Positions 8,075 through 17,571 are shown, counted from the stretch's first letter. The stretch is 64,000 bases of DNA from Streptomyces sp. CB09001 (GCF_003369795.1 NZ_CP026730.1:3162001-3226000); one strand, 5' to 3'. Numbers and translations: made by a program. The notes: generated by a model not told the origin, from the letters alone.

Positions 8075-8120
8075 TCACACCGAGCCGTCACACCGAGCCG
8101 TCACACCGAGCTCACACCGA
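8075..8120. repeat. Short tandem repeat between tmk and holB
   Basis: TCACACCGAGCCG occurs at 8075 and 8088, followed by TCACACCGAG at 8101 and a fourth partial copy at 8112. It lies in the 135-bp spacer ahead of holB; too short to assign a role. Confidence 0.7.
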
Positions 8121-8190
8121 TCCGCCGCGCTGATCCGCGTCGCGCCCTCCATTGTGCGGGGCGGCACCGACAACGCGGCGGTCCCGGTGC

Positions 8191-11100
8191 TCAGCGTCGT
8201 CCCCGGCCCCTGCCGCCGCGGCTCCCGTCGTCCCGGCCGCCCTCGTCCTCGTCGTGCGGCCCGAGCAGTTCGTCCGCCAGCGTCGGCAGGTCGTCCAGCG
8301 GGGTCTCCTCGGCCCAGTCGGAGCGGCGCCTGCGGGACGGCGGTGCCTGGTCGGGGTCGATCTGGGGCAGTTCGCGCGTGCGGTCCTGGGCGTCCTCGGC
8401 CGGGCCCTCCTCCCGGAAGTAGCCCGGCGGGACCCGGTCGGCGGGGTCGTCCCCGCGTACGGGCGGCAGGACCGCCGTCTCGTCGGCGGCCCCCGGCGGC
8501 GTCACGGGCGGCAGCACGGCCGTCTCGTCGGCGGCGTCCGGCTGCACCGCCGGAAGCACCGCCGTCTCGTCCGCCGCGCCGGACGGCACCGGCGGCTTGG
8601 GCAGCTCGGTCGTCACCTCGGACTCGGACTCGCCGGACGTCCGGCGGCCGCCGCCGCGCCCGTCCCGGGCCGCGCTGTCGTTCTCGGTGCCGCCCTCGCT
8701 GTCGTCGGCCCGGTCGCCGTCCCGCGTGTCCCGGACCGGCCGCAGTACAGCCGTGTCCTCCACCGGTCCGCCGGAGGCGTTGGCCGGGGTCACGATGGGG
8801 GTGGGCACGGTCGCGGCGTCGTTGGGGGCCGCCGTGTCGTCGGGGGCCGGCGCGGCCGGCTTCGGGCGGGGTGCGTCCGCCGCCGCGGGGGCCGCCGACT
8901 TGGGCCCGGCCACGGCCGCTGCCGCCGCCTGCTCCGCCGCCCGGCGTGCCTCCTCGGCGCGCAGCAGGGCCTCCTCGGCCTTGCGCTGCTTCTCCAGACG
9001 CCGGGCCTCGGCCTCGGCCCGCAGCCGCTCCTCCTCCTCGGCCTGCTTGCGGCGCCGCTCCTCCTCGGCCCGCAGCCGTGCCTCCTCCTCGGCGCGCGCC
9101 TTCTCCTCGGCGAGCAGCCGGGCCCGCTCCTCCTCGGCCTTGCGGCGCGCTTCCTCGGCCCGCAGCCTGGCCTCCTCGGCCTGCCGCTCGGCCTCGCGCC
9201 GCTGCGCCTCCTCCAGCTCGCGGCGCTTGCGCTCCTCCTCCTCGGCGCGCACCCGCGCCTCCTCCTCGAGGCGCTCACGCTCCAGGCGCTCCTCCTCGGC
9301 CTTGCGCGCGGCCTCTTCCTCGGCCTTGCGGCGGGCTTCCTCCTCGGCCTTGCGGCGCGCCTCCTCCCGGGCCTGGATCTCGGCCTCGGACAGCGGCAGC
9401 ACCTGGTCGAGCCGGTGGCGTACGACGGTGGTGACGGCCTCCGGCTCCTGACCGGCGTCCACGACGAGGTAGGGCCCGGGGTCGGCGGCGGCCAGGGTGA
9501 GGAAGCCGGAGCGCACGCGCGCGTGGAACTCGGCGGGCTCCGACTCGAGGCGGTCCGGCGCCTCGGTGAACCGCTCGCGGGCGGCCTCCGGCGCCACGTC
9601 CAGCAGGACGGTCAGGTGCGGTACGAGTCCGTTGGTGGCCCAGCGGTTGATGCGGGCGATCTCGGTCGGCGACAGGTCGCGGCCGGCGCCCTGGTAGGCG
9701 ACCGAGGAGTCGATGTAGCGGTCGGAGACGACCACGGCGCCGCGCTCCAGGGCGGGCCGCACCACGGTGTCGACGTGCTCCGCGCGGTCGGCGGCGTACA
9801 GCAGCGCCTCCGCGCGGTGCGACAGTCCGGCGCTGGAGACGTCCAGCAGGATGGAGCGCAGGCGCTTGCCGACCGGGGTCGCGCCGGGCTCGCGCGTGAG
9901 CACGACCTCGTGCCCCTTGCCGCGGATCCACTCGGCGAGAGCCTCGGCCTGGGTGGACTTTCCGGCGCCGTCGCCGCCCTCCAGGGCGATGAAGAAGCCG
10001 GTCGCCGCCGACGTCGGCACCGGGTCGTCGCCGCCGAGCAGCGCGTCCCGCAGGTCGTGGCGCAGCGGCACGCCGGAGCGGTCGTCGACCTTGGCCAGTA
10101 TCAGCGCGGCCAGTGGCAGCAGCAACGCGCCGAGCAGCATCAGGACGAACGCGGCGCCGCCGTGGGCGAAGACGAACCTGCCGTTCTCCAGCCGGTGGGG
10201 TCCGATCGCCGCGGCCAGCACGGGCCCGACGACGGCGCCGAGCGCCACGCAGACCCGGACGACGGCGTGCAGGTGCTCGGTGGTCCGGGCCCGGCGGTGG
10301 TCCTCGGTCTCCTGGTCGAGCAGTGCGTGCCCGGTGTTCGCGGCCACGCCCGCGCCGACACCGGCCAGCACGAGGAGCAGCAGCACGGTGGTGTCGTCCG
10401 GGACGAGCCCGGCGGCCAGCAGGGTGACGCCGACGAAGGCGATCGCCAGGGCGAGCAGCCGACGGCGGGACAGGGAGGGCAGCAGGGCGGGGGCGGTGCG
10501 GATGCCGACGACGACGCCGCCGGTCAGCGCGCCCACGGCCAGGCCGTACAGCACGGGGCCGCCGCCCAGGTCCTTGGCGTGCAGCACCGCCACGGCGACC
10601 GTGGCGGCCACCACGCCGGCGACCGCGGCGCAGGCGAACACCAGCAGCGGGAGCGCTCCGGTGCGGCCCTTGTCGACGCCGCCGCCGTTCTTGGGGCGGC
10701 GCATGCCCTCCAGCGGCGACCGCGCGCGCGGGGTGCGGACCCCGGGCAGCTCCAGGAAGGTCACGAGGGACAGGGACGCGGCGAACAGGCCGGCCGCCAC
10801 GTACGAGCCGAGCGCGGCCTGGTGCTCGGCGAACCAGTCGACGCCGGCGCCCAGCAGGTTGTTCAGGAGCCCCGCGACGACCAGCGCGACGGCCGCCAGG
10901 GGGATCGCGACGAAGCTCGTGCGCAGCGACAGGCGGCGCAGCGCGTCCATGTGGTCCGGCAGCGGTCGTACCGTGGCCCCCTCCAGGGGCGGGGCGGGCA
11001 GCAGGGCGGGGGCCGCGCTCTCCCGGCACACCGTCCAGAAGCGCTCGGCGACTCCGGTGACGAAGGCGGTCACCAGGAGGTAGGCCAGCGCGTCGTCGGG

Positions 11101-11523
11101 CGTCCAGTCGATCCACAAGGGCGCGACGATCAGCAGGGCGGTCCGCAGCCCGTCGGCGCCGACCATGGTCCAGCGCCGGTCGAGCGGGCCGTCCTGCGAG
11201 GTGAGGGAGGTCAGTGGCCCGAGCAGGACTGCGCCGAAGAGCAGCGTCGCCAGGATCCGGACGCCGAAAACGGTCGCCACTGCGAACGCCACGCCCCGGT
11301 AGCCCCCGCCGAACGAGCCCGCGCCGATCGCGGCCTGGACCACGAGGAGGACGAGCACCAGGAGGGCGAGGATGTCGCCGACACCCCCCACGAGCTGTGC
11401 GCTCCACAAACGCCTCAGCTGCGGACGGCGCAGCAGGGCGCGGACGGCGCGCTCGCGGGAGTCCGCGACCAGGGCGTCGTCCGGGGCCGGGTGAGGGGCC
11501 GTTGGCTGCTCGGCTCGCGTCAT
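8191..11523 (-). CDS. tmk: Fusion of MFS-type membrane domain and thymidylate kinase, with coiled-coil and repeat tail
   Basis: 1110 residues, about five times a normal Tmk. Residues ~1-480 are polytopic membrane helices of the major facilitator type. Residues ~505-710 are dTMP kinase: FIALEGGDGAGKST (P-loop), LTREPGATPVGKRLR, and DRYIDSSVAYQGAGR (the DRY/H motif) are intact, so dTMP to dTDP phosphorylation is expected. Residues ~730-890 form a long KAEEE/RAEEEARR charged coiled coil. The C-terminal ~200 residues are Pro/Asp-rich and contain four copies of an (E/D)TAVL(P/R)xV motif. The fusion is known in Streptomyces; why a nucleotide kinase is tied to a transporter-like domain is not established. 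It precedes holB. Confidence 0.88.
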   Translation of the reverse strand: MTRAEQPTAPHPAPDDALVADSRERAVRALLRRPQLRRLWSAQLVGGVGDILALLVLVLLVVQAAIGAGSFGGGYRGVAFAVATVFGVRILATLLFGAVLLGPLTSLTSQDGPLDRRWTMVGADGLRTALLIVAPLWIDWTPDDALAYLLVTAFVTGVAERFWTVCRESAAPALLPAPPLEGATVRPLPDHMDALRRLSLRTSFVAIPLAAVALVVAGLLNNLLGAGVDWFAEHQAALGSYVAAGLFAASLSLVTFLELPGVRTPRARSPLEGMRRPKNGGGVDKGRTGALPLLVFACAAVAGVVAATVAVAVLHAKDLGGGPVLYGLAVGALTGGVVVGIRTAPALLPSLSRRRLLALAIAFVGVTLLAAGLVPDDTTVLLLLVLAGVGAGVAANTGHALLDQETEDHRRARTTEHLHAVVRVCVALGAVVGPVLAAAIGPHRLENGRFVFAHGGAAFVLMLLGALLLPLAALILAKVDDRSGVPLRHDLRDALLGGDDPVPTSAATGFFIALEGGDGAGKSTQAEALAEWIRGKGHEVVLTREPGATPVGKRLRSILLDVSSAGLSHRAEALLYAADRAEHVDTVVRPALERGAVVVSDRYIDSSVAYQGAGRDLSPTEIARINRWATNGLVPHLTVLLDVAPEAARERFTEAPDRLESEPAEFHARVRSGFLTLAAADPGPYLVVDAGQEPEAVTTVVRHRLDQVLPLSEAEIQAREEARRKAEEEARRKAEEEAARKAEEERLERERLEEEARVRAEEEERKRRELEEAQRREAERQAEEARLRAEEARRKAEEERARLLAEEKARAEEEARLRAEEERRRKQAEEEERLRAEAEARRLEKQRKAEEALLRAEEARRAAEQAAAAAVAGPKSAAPAAADAPRPKPAAPAPDDTAAPNDAATVPTPIVTPANASGGPVEDTAVLRPVRDTRDGDRADDSEGGTENDSAARDGRGGGRRTSGESESEVTTELPKPPVPSGAADETAVLPAVQPDAADETAVLPPVTPPGAADETAVLPPVRGDDPADRVPPGYFREEGPAEDAQDRTRELPQIDPDQAPPSRRRRSDWAEETPLDDLPTLADELLGPHDEDEGGRDDGSRGGRGRGRR

Positions 11524-11579
11524 GCGTTCAGCCTATCGGTCGCCACCGACAGTCCGGTGTGCGCGGCCGAACGTACGGG

Positions 11580-11608
11580 CGCCCCGACACCGAAATGATG
11601 CCGGGGCG
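11580..11608 (-). terminator. Hairpin between topA and tmk
   Basis: CGCCCCG (11580-11586) pairs with CGGGGCG (11602-11608) around a 15-nt loop, in the 106-bp gap downstream of topA. There is no strong T run on the minus strand, so termination is only probable. Confidence 0.45.
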
Positions 11609-11629
11609 TTCGTTTTGCGAAGGGGGCGC

Positions 11630-14467
11630 TCAGTCCTCCGACGCCTTCGACGCGGTCGCCTTCTTCGCCGCCGTCTTGGCGGTCGTCTTCTTCGCGGTGG
11701 TCTTGGCGGCGGTCTTCTTGGCCGCCGTGGTCTTGGCGGCGGTCTTCTTGGCCGCCGTGGTCTTCGCGGCGGCCGTCTTCTTCACGGCCTTCTTCGCCGT
11801 CTTCTTGGCGGGCGCCTTGGCGCGCTTCTCGGCGAGCAGTTCGTAGCCCCGCTCCGGCGTGATCTCCTCGACGCTGTCGCCGGAGCGCAGGGTCGCGTTG
11901 GTCTCGCCGTCGGTGACGTACGGGCCGAAGCGGCCGTCCTTGACCACGACCGGCTTCTCGCTGACCGGGTCGGTGCCCAGCTCCTTCAGCGGCGGCTTGG
12001 CCGCGGCCCGGCCACGCTGCTTGGGCTGGGCGTAGATCGCCAGCGCCTCCTCCAGCGTGATCTCGAAGAGCTGCTCCTCGGTCTGGAGGGACCGCGAGTC
12101 CGTGCCCTTCTTCAGGTACGGGCCGTAGCGGCCGTTCTGCGCGGTGATCTCGACGCCCTCCGCGTCGGTGCCGACGACCCGCGGCAGCGACATGAGCCTC
12201 AGGGCGTCGTCGAGGGTCACCGTGTCCAGCGTCATCGACTTGAACAGCGAGGCGGTGCGCGGCTTCACGGCGTTCTTGCCGGTCTTCGGGGTGCCCTCGG
12301 GGAGCACCTCGGTGACGTACGGGCCGTAGCGGCCGTCCTTGGCGACGACGGCGTGGCCGGTGCCCGGGTCGGTGCCCAGCTCGAAGTCGCCGCTCGGCTT
12401 GGCGAGCAGTTCCTCCGCCAGTTCCACGGAGAGCTCGTCGGGCGCCAGGTCCTCGGGGACGTCGGCGCGCTGGTGGTTCTCGGCGTCCTTCTCGCCGCGC
12501 TCGACGTAGGGGCCGTAGCGGCCGACGCGCAGCTTGATGTCGTTGCCGACGGGGAAGGACGACACCTCGCGGGCGTCGATCGCGCCGAGGTCGGTCACCA
12601 GTTCCTTGAGGCCGCCGAGGTGGTCCCCGTCGCCGTTGCCCGCGTCGGCCGCGCCGCCGCCCACGCCGCCGCCCTCGCCGAAGTAGAAGCGGCGCAGCCA
12701 CGGCACCGACTTGGCCTCGCCGCGGGCGATGCGGTCGAGGTCGTCCTCCATCCTGGCGGTGAAGTCGTAGTCGACGAGGCGCCCGAAGTGCTTCTCCAGG
12801 AGGTTGACCACGGCGAAGGAGAGGAAGGACGGGACGAGGGCCGTGCCCTTCTTGAAGACGTAGCCGCGGTCCAGGATGGTGCCGATGATCGACGCATACG
12901 TCGACGGGCGGCCGATCTCGCGCTCCTCCAGCTCCTTGACCAGCGACGCCTCGGTGTAGCGGGCCGGGGGCTTGGTGGCGTGGCCGTCGACCGTGATCTC
13001 CTCGGCCGTCAGCGCGTCGCCCTCGGCGACCTGCGGCAGGCGCCGCTCGCGGTCGTCCAGCTCGGCGTTCGGGTCGTCGGCGCCCTCGACGTAGGCCTTG
13101 AGGAAGCCGTGGAAGGTGATGGTCTTGCCGGAGGCGCTGAACTCGACGTCCCGGCCGTCGGAGGCGGCGCCGCCGATCTTCACCGTGACGCTGTTGCCGG
13201 TCGCGTCCTTCATCTGGGAGGCGACGGTCCGCTTCCAGATCAGCTCGTACAGCTTGAACTGGTCGCCGGTCAGACCGGTCTCGGCGGGCGTGCGGAAGCG
13301 GTCGCCGGAGGGGCGGATCGCCTCGTGCGCCTCCTGGGCGTTCTTGACCTTGCCGGCGTAGGTCCGCGGCTGGGGCGGCAGGTAGTCGGCGCCGTACAGC
13401 TGCGTCACCTGGGCGCGGGCGGCGGTGACCGCCGTGTCGCTCAGGGTCGTGGAGTCCGTACGCATGTAGGTGATGTAGCCGTTCTCGTACAGCTTCTGGG
13501 CGACCTGCATGGTCGACTTCGCGCCGAAGCCGAGCTTGCGCGAGGCCTCCTGCTGCAGCGTCGTCGTACGGAACGGGGCGTACGGCGAGCGGCGGTACGG
13601 CTTGGACTCGACGGAGCGGACGGCGAAGCGCGTGTTCTCCAGGGCGGCGGCGAGCGCGCGGGCGTTCGCCTCGTCGAGGTGGAGGGTGTTCGCGCTCTTG
13701 ATCTGCCCCAGGGAGTCGAAGTCGCGGCCCTGCGCGACCCGCCGTCCGTCGACCGTCTGGAGGCGGGCGACCAGCGAGGACGGGTCCGAAGCGTCTCCCG
13801 CGCGGCCCGTCGCGAAGGTGCCGGTGAGGTCCCAGTACTCGGCGGAGCGGAACGCCATGCGCTCGCGTTCCCGCTCGACGACGAGCCGGGTGGCGACGGA
13901 CTGGACGCGGCCGGCCGACAGGCGCGGCATGACCTTCTTCCACAGGACCGGCGAGACCTCGTAGCCGTAGAGGCGGTCGAGGATGCGGCGGGTCTCCTGG
14001 GCGTCGACGAGCTTCTGGTTCAGCTCGCGCGGGTTGGCGACGGCGGCCCGGATCGCGTCCTTGGTGATCTCGTGGAACACCATGCGCTTGACCGGGATCT
14101 TCGGCTTGAGGACTTCCTGCAGGTGCCAGGCGATGGCCTCGCCCTCGCGGTCCTCATCGGTGGCGAGGAAGAGTTCGTCGGAGTCCTTCAGCAGGTCCTT
14201 GAGCTTCTTGACCTGGGACTTCTTGTCCGCGTTGACCACATAGATGGGCTGGAAGTCGTGTTCGACGTCCACACCGAGGCGGCGGACCTCGCCGGTGTAC
14301 TTCTCCGGCACCTCCGCCGCGCCGCTGGGAAGGTCGCGGATGTGCCCGACGCTCGCCTCGACGACGTAGCCAGGGCCGAGATAGCCCTTGATCGTCTTCG
14401 CCTTGGCGGGCGACTCGACGATGACGAGTCGCCGGCCGCCCTTCGCGGTCTCGCTGGTCGGGGACAA
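11630..14467 (-). CDS. topA: DNA topoisomerase I
   Basis: 945 residues, type IA topoisomerase that relaxes negative supercoils. The start is a TTG at 14467 preceded by a GGAGAG ribosome-binding site. The TOPRIM domain begins RLVIVESPAKAKTIKGYLG (catalytic Glu) and has ATDEDREGEAIAWH (DxDxE). The active-site Tyr is Tyr334 in ENGYITYMRTDSTTLS. Instead of zinc fingers the C-terminal region has several RYGPYV-type topo-C repeats, as in other actinobacteria, then a tail of ~55 residues of almost only Lys, Ala and Thr (AKKTAAKTTAAKK-like), which in mycobacterial TopoI promotes strand passage and DNA retention. The gene is essential in streptomycetes. A similar Lys/Ala tail occurs at the N-terminus of the nth product in this window. 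Confidence 0.97.
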   Translation of the reverse strand: MSPTSETAKGGRRLVIVESPAKAKTIKGYLGPGYVVEASVGHIRDLPSGAAEVPEKYTGEVRRLGVDVEHDFQPIYVVNADKKSQVKKLKDLLKDSDELFLATDEDREGEAIAWHLQEVLKPKIPVKRMVFHEITKDAIRAAVANPRELNQKLVDAQETRRILDRLYGYEVSPVLWKKVMPRLSAGRVQSVATRLVVERERERMAFRSAEYWDLTGTFATGRAGDASDPSSLVARLQTVDGRRVAQGRDFDSLGQIKSANTLHLDEANARALAAALENTRFAVRSVESKPYRRSPYAPFRTTTLQQEASRKLGFGAKSTMQVAQKLYENGYITYMRTDSTTLSDTAVTAARAQVTQLYGADYLPPQPRTYAGKVKNAQEAHEAIRPSGDRFRTPAETGLTGDQFKLYELIWKRTVASQMKDATGNSVTVKIGGAASDGRDVEFSASGKTITFHGFLKAYVEGADDPNAELDDRERRLPQVAEGDALTAEEITVDGHATKPPARYTEASLVKELEEREIGRPSTYASIIGTILDRGYVFKKGTALVPSFLSFAVVNLLEKHFGRLVDYDFTARMEDDLDRIARGEAKSVPWLRRFYFGEGGGVGGGAADAGNGDGDHLGGLKELVTDLGAIDAREVSSFPVGNDIKLRVGRYGPYVERGEKDAENHQRADVPEDLAPDELSVELAEELLAKPSGDFELGTDPGTGHAVVAKDGRYGPYVTEVLPEGTPKTGKNAVKPRTASLFKSMTLDTVTLDDALRLMSLPRVVGTDAEGVEITAQNGRYGPYLKKGTDSRSLQTEEQLFEITLEEALAIYAQPKQRGRAAAKPPLKELGTDPVSEKPVVVKDGRFGPYVTDGETNATLRSGDSVEEITPERGYELLAEKRAKAPAKKTAKKAVKKTAAAKTTAAKKTAAKTTAAKKTAAKTTAKKTTAKTAAKKATASKASED

Positions 14468-14735
14468 CTTCGCTCTTCTCTCCGGTCGACGCTGGGCCTC
14501 CCCAGGCCGTGGTCCCGGGTCGGGTCGTTCTGTGTTTCGATCGTGACGCTGCGGAGTGTGACGGTACCTCCCGCCCCCGTGTCAAACGGGAAAAGCCCGC
14601 AACGGCCACTCGAACGGTAACCCGACGAACCGTGTTCCTGCCGCCCGGAGTACTCACCTGCCCCGACGCAGGTATCCGGAGTGCGATCCCCCGGTTACCC
14701 GGGCGGAGTCCCGGCCGGGGTACGGAACCGGCTCC

Positions 14736-14933
14736 TCACACCTGGGTCAGGCACCAGGCCCCGAGGCCCAGCGCGACCACGGCGGCGACACTCGCGACGG
14801 TCGCCGATGCGACGGGGCTCACACCGTACGCGACGGGCCGGCCGTGCCGCACCCGCGTCGTGGTCCACACCAGCAGACCGGCCCCGAACAGGGCGAACAC
14901 CACTCCCGCGAAGATCGCCGGCCCGCTCTCCAT
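14736..14933 (-). CDS. Small two-helix membrane protein
   Basis: 65 residues from the ATG at 14933 (GGGGAC just upstream as ribosome-binding site). Helix 1 is roughly AIFAGVVFALFGAGLLVW, a charged loop TTRVRHGRPVAYG follows, and helix 2 is ATVASVAAVVALGLGAWC. No recognised domain. An upstream ATG would extend it by 19 charged residues but lacks a ribosome-binding site. It sits downstream of the topA promoter region and upstream of nothing obviously linked; function unknown. Confidence 0.65.
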   Translation of the reverse strand: MESGPAIFAGVVFALFGAGLLVWTTTRVRHGRPVAYGVSPVASATVASVAAVVALGLGAWCLTQV

Positions 14934-15155
14934 GGTCCCCGTGCCCCTTTTCTCCAGCCCGCGCGTGTCCAGCCTCCGGGAGGCTGTCACGCACGGGCGG
15001 CGGGCAGGCGAACCCGAGGTGTACGGGGAGCCGACGGATCCGCCGGGTGCCGTCGTCGGGCGTGGCCGGTGCCCGTACGCCGGGTGGGGCGGGCGGCGCG
15101 GGCAGTCGCGGAAAAAGAAATGGTGCGCGCCCCCACGCCCGGCGACTGGGCCGCC

Positions 15156-16673
15156 CTACGCCGGTTCGAGGAAGCCCTGCTCCACCAGCAGCCGGATCTG
15201 CGCGGGCGTGCGGTCGCGCAGGGCCACCGGGTCCTCGCCGACCAGCTGGGCAATGGCGTCCAGGATGCGGCCCGCGCTCATCGTGCCGTCGCAGACGCCC
15301 GCGAAACCGGCGCCGACGGTGTCGACCCGGGTGGCCCGGCGCATGCCGCGGTTCTGGCGCAGGACGACGTGCTCCGGGTCCTCGGCGCCGGGCAGCCCGA
15401 CCTGCTCCTGGACGACCTCGCCGGACAGCGTGAAGTGCGCCTCCAGCAGGGCCGCGTCGTCGTGGGAGCGGAGGTAGTCGACGCGGTCGAAGTGGGCGCG
15501 CACGGTCTCGCCGAGCGGCTGCTCGACCGGGTGCGGCCATTCCTCGGCGACGACCGAGGGCTCGGCGGCCCCGGTCCGGCGCAGCGTGATCCAGCCGAAG
15601 CCGACGGCCCTGACCTTGCGCGCCTCGAACTCGTCCAGCCAGGCGTCGTACCGCGCCTGGTAGTCGGCGGGATCACCGCGGTGGTCGCCCGCGTCCCGCA
15701 GCCACAGCTCGGCGTACTGGGTGACGTCCTGGACCTCGCGCTGCACGATCCAGGCGTCGCAGCCGCGCGGCACCCAGGAGCGCAGCCGGTCCGTCCAGTC
15801 CTCCCCCTCCACGTGCTGCCAGTTGGCGAGGAAGTGCGCGAACCCGCCCTCGTTCAGACGCTCCCCCGTCTGCTGAACGAGCGAGCGGCACAGATCGTCC
15901 CCGCCCATCCCGCCGTCGCGGTAGGTGAGCCGGGCGCCGGGCGAGATCACGAAAGGCGGGTTGGAGACGATGAGGTCGTACGTCTCGTCGTCGGCGACCG
16001 GCTCGTAGAGGGAGCCCTCGCGCAGGTCGGCGGCCGGAGCGCCGGACAGGGCCAGGGTGAGCGCGGTGATGTGCAGCGCGCGGGGGTTGACGTCGGTGGC
16101 CGTCACGCGCGTGGCGTGCGCGGCGGCGTGCAGCGCCTGGATGCCGGAGCCGGTACCGAGGTCGAGGGCTGCGGAGACGGGCGTACGGACGGTGAGGCCG
16201 GCCAGGGTCGTGGAGGCGCCGCCGACGCCGAGGACGACGCCTTCGGCGTGGTTGCCGATGCCGCCGGCGCCGCCGACGGCGCAGCCGAGGTCGGAGACGA
16301 CGAACCAGTCCTCGCCGTCGGGGCCGCCGTAGGGCCGGACGTCCACGGTGGCCGCCACCTCGTCGTCGCCCGCGCGGTCGAGCCAGCCGCTCTCCAGGCA
16401 GGCGTCGACGGGCAGAACGTCCCCCACACGCGCGTGGGGGACGGGTTGCTGGAGCAGGAACAGCCGGACGAGCAGTTCGAGCGGCGTGTCGCCGCGGGTC
16501 GCCCGGAGGGCCGGCACGGTCTCGCTGCGCGACAGCGCCGCGTAGGCGGGGGCGCCGAGCAGCTCCAGCAGTCCGTCGGCGGTGAAGGACGCCCCGAGCA
16601 GGGCGTCCCGCAGCCGGGCGGTGACGTCGGGGCGGTCGGCGGAGGGCAGGGGGGACAGGCTGGCGTTACTCAC
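15156..16673 (-). CDS. Class I SAM-dependent methyltransferase (HemK/RlmG-like)
   Basis: 505 residues. A ~160-residue N-terminal helical domain precedes the Rossmann core: AALDLGTGSGIQALHAA is motif I, TATDVNPRALHIT motif II, and YDLIVSNPPFVISPG carries NPPF, the signature of N-methyltransferases acting on Gln or exocyclic amines of bases. The C-terminal ~150 residues form an additional domain. The two-domain layout resembles RsmC/RlmG rRNA guanine-N2 or PrmC-type enzymes; the target cannot be decided by sequence. It is transcribed away from topA and is followed by about 220 bp before the small membrane gene. The upstream DNA contains a 24-bp triplicate repeat. Confidence 0.85.
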   Translation of the reverse strand: MSNASLSPLPSADRPDVTARLRDALLGASFTADGLLELLGAPAYAALSRSETVPALRATRGDTPLELLVRLFLLQQPVPHARVGDVLPVDACLESGWLDRAGDDEVAATVDVRPYGGPDGEDWFVVSDLGCAVGGAGGIGNHAEGVVLGVGGASTTLAGLTVRTPVSAALDLGTGSGIQALHAAAHATRVTATDVNPRALHITALTLALSGAPAADLREGSLYEPVADDETYDLIVSNPPFVISPGARLTYRDGGMGGDDLCRSLVQQTGERLNEGGFAHFLANWQHVEGEDWTDRLRSWVPRGCDAWIVQREVQDVTQYAELWLRDAGDHRGDPADYQARYDAWLDEFEARKVRAVGFGWITLRRTGAAEPSVVAEEWPHPVEQPLGETVRAHFDRVDYLRSHDDAALLEAHFTLSGEVVQEQVGLPGAEDPEHVVLRQNRGMRRATRVDTVGAGFAGVCDGTMSAGRILDAIAQLVGEDPVALRDRTPAQIRLLVEQGFLEPA

Positions 16674-16710
16674 ACCCCCATTGTGGCCCTGCGGTCCGCA
16701 CCCCGCCCCG

Positions 16711-16782
16711 CGTCCGCACGGGGAGACCGGCCCGCGTCCGCACGGGGAGACCGCCCCGCGTCCGCACGGGGAGACCGGCCCG
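16711..16782. repeat. 24-bp tandem repeat, three units
   Basis: Three consecutive 24-bp units begin at 16711, 16735 and 16759 with core CGTCCGCACGGGGAGACC; only one base differs between units. It occupies the 178-bp gap between the lipoprotein stop and the methyltransferase start, so could lie in the methyltransferase promoter. Confidence 0.88.
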
Positions 16783-16851
16783 GGCCCGCGTGCGGGACCG
16801 GCCCGGGTCGCGTGGAAGACCGGCGGTGTTCGCGTGGGGCGTCCGGTCCGG

Positions 16852-17424
16852 TCAGCCCTCGGCGGCCGACGGGGTCACCGAGGCCGACTTGCAGCTGGGC
16901 TGCTTGGCCATCGCCTGGCCGACGTCGCCCTCCTCCAGGGTCTTCAGCGCGTTGCTGCCGCTCTTGCTGAGCTTGTTCAGCTCGGTGGCGATGTCCTTGA
17001 GGCCGTCGGCGAACTTGGCCTGGTCCTTGGTGTCGAGCTCCTCCACCTGCTTGCGCAGGGAGGCGTACGAGGAGGAGAGGCCGTTCAGCTCGGTGACCGC
17101 GTCCTTCTGCTTCTTCTCGCCGTCGTCGACGTCCGGGGGGCCGGCCTTCTGGACGGTGGCGCCCATCGCCTTGTAGGCGTCGGACATGTCCTGGAACGCC
17201 GTGGCGTCGGTCTTCTGGACCTCGGCGGGAGTGCTGTTGTCCGAGGTCTCCTTCTGGATCGCCGCGTTGGCCGCCTCGATCTTCTTGGCCTGCGGCTGCA
17301 CGCCCTCGCAGACGTCCTTGGCCCAGGAGTCCAGCTTCTCGTTGTCGTCGCTGCTGCTGCATCCCGTCAGCGCCAGTACCAGTACCGCACCGCCGGACAG
17401 TGCGGCCGCGAGCTTCTTGTTCAC
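16852..17424 (-). CDS. Small helical lipoprotein of unknown function
   Basis: 190 residues starting at the GTG at 17424, 8 nt after GGAAGGGA; the ATG at 17442 overlaps that ribosome-binding site and is less likely. The signal sequence NKKLAAALSGGAVLVLALTG ends in a lipobox with Cys followed by a Ser/Asp linker. The rest is predicted all-helical and charged, with long amphipathic stretches and two further Cys (one near residue 40, one near the C-terminus). This resembles secreted four-helix proteins of streptomycetes. No enzymatic motif is visible. Confidence 0.82.
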   Translation of the reverse strand: MNKKLAAALSGGAVLVLALTGCSSSDDNEKLDSWAKDVCEGVQPQAKKIEAANAAIQKETSDNSTPAEVQKTDATAFQDMSDAYKAMGATVQKAGPPDVDDGEKKQKDAVTELNGLSSSYASLRKQVEELDTKDQAKFADGLKDIATELNKLSKSGSNALKTLEEGDVGQAMAKQPSCKSASVTPSAAEG

Positions 17425-17571
17425 CGGATTGGTCCCTTCCATGGCTCTCGGCCCCGGAACATACACGCCGGATGGGGGACATCCACCGGACGAACATCCG
17501 TTATGACGGTATTGAAGCCATTTGCACCAAGAGAGAGAAGGCTCACGGTGAAACGGTGCGCGCCAGCGCGA

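Noticed and set aside
8152-11598. Long plus-strand open frame opposite the MFS-Tmk gene
   Set aside because: Composition Gly/Arg/Leu-rich with no domains; shadow of the GC-biased minus-strand gene, which has clear Tmk motifs.
11522-14620. Long plus-strand frame opposite topA
   Set aside because: Shadow of topA; no coherent domain and the minus strand has all TopoI motifs.
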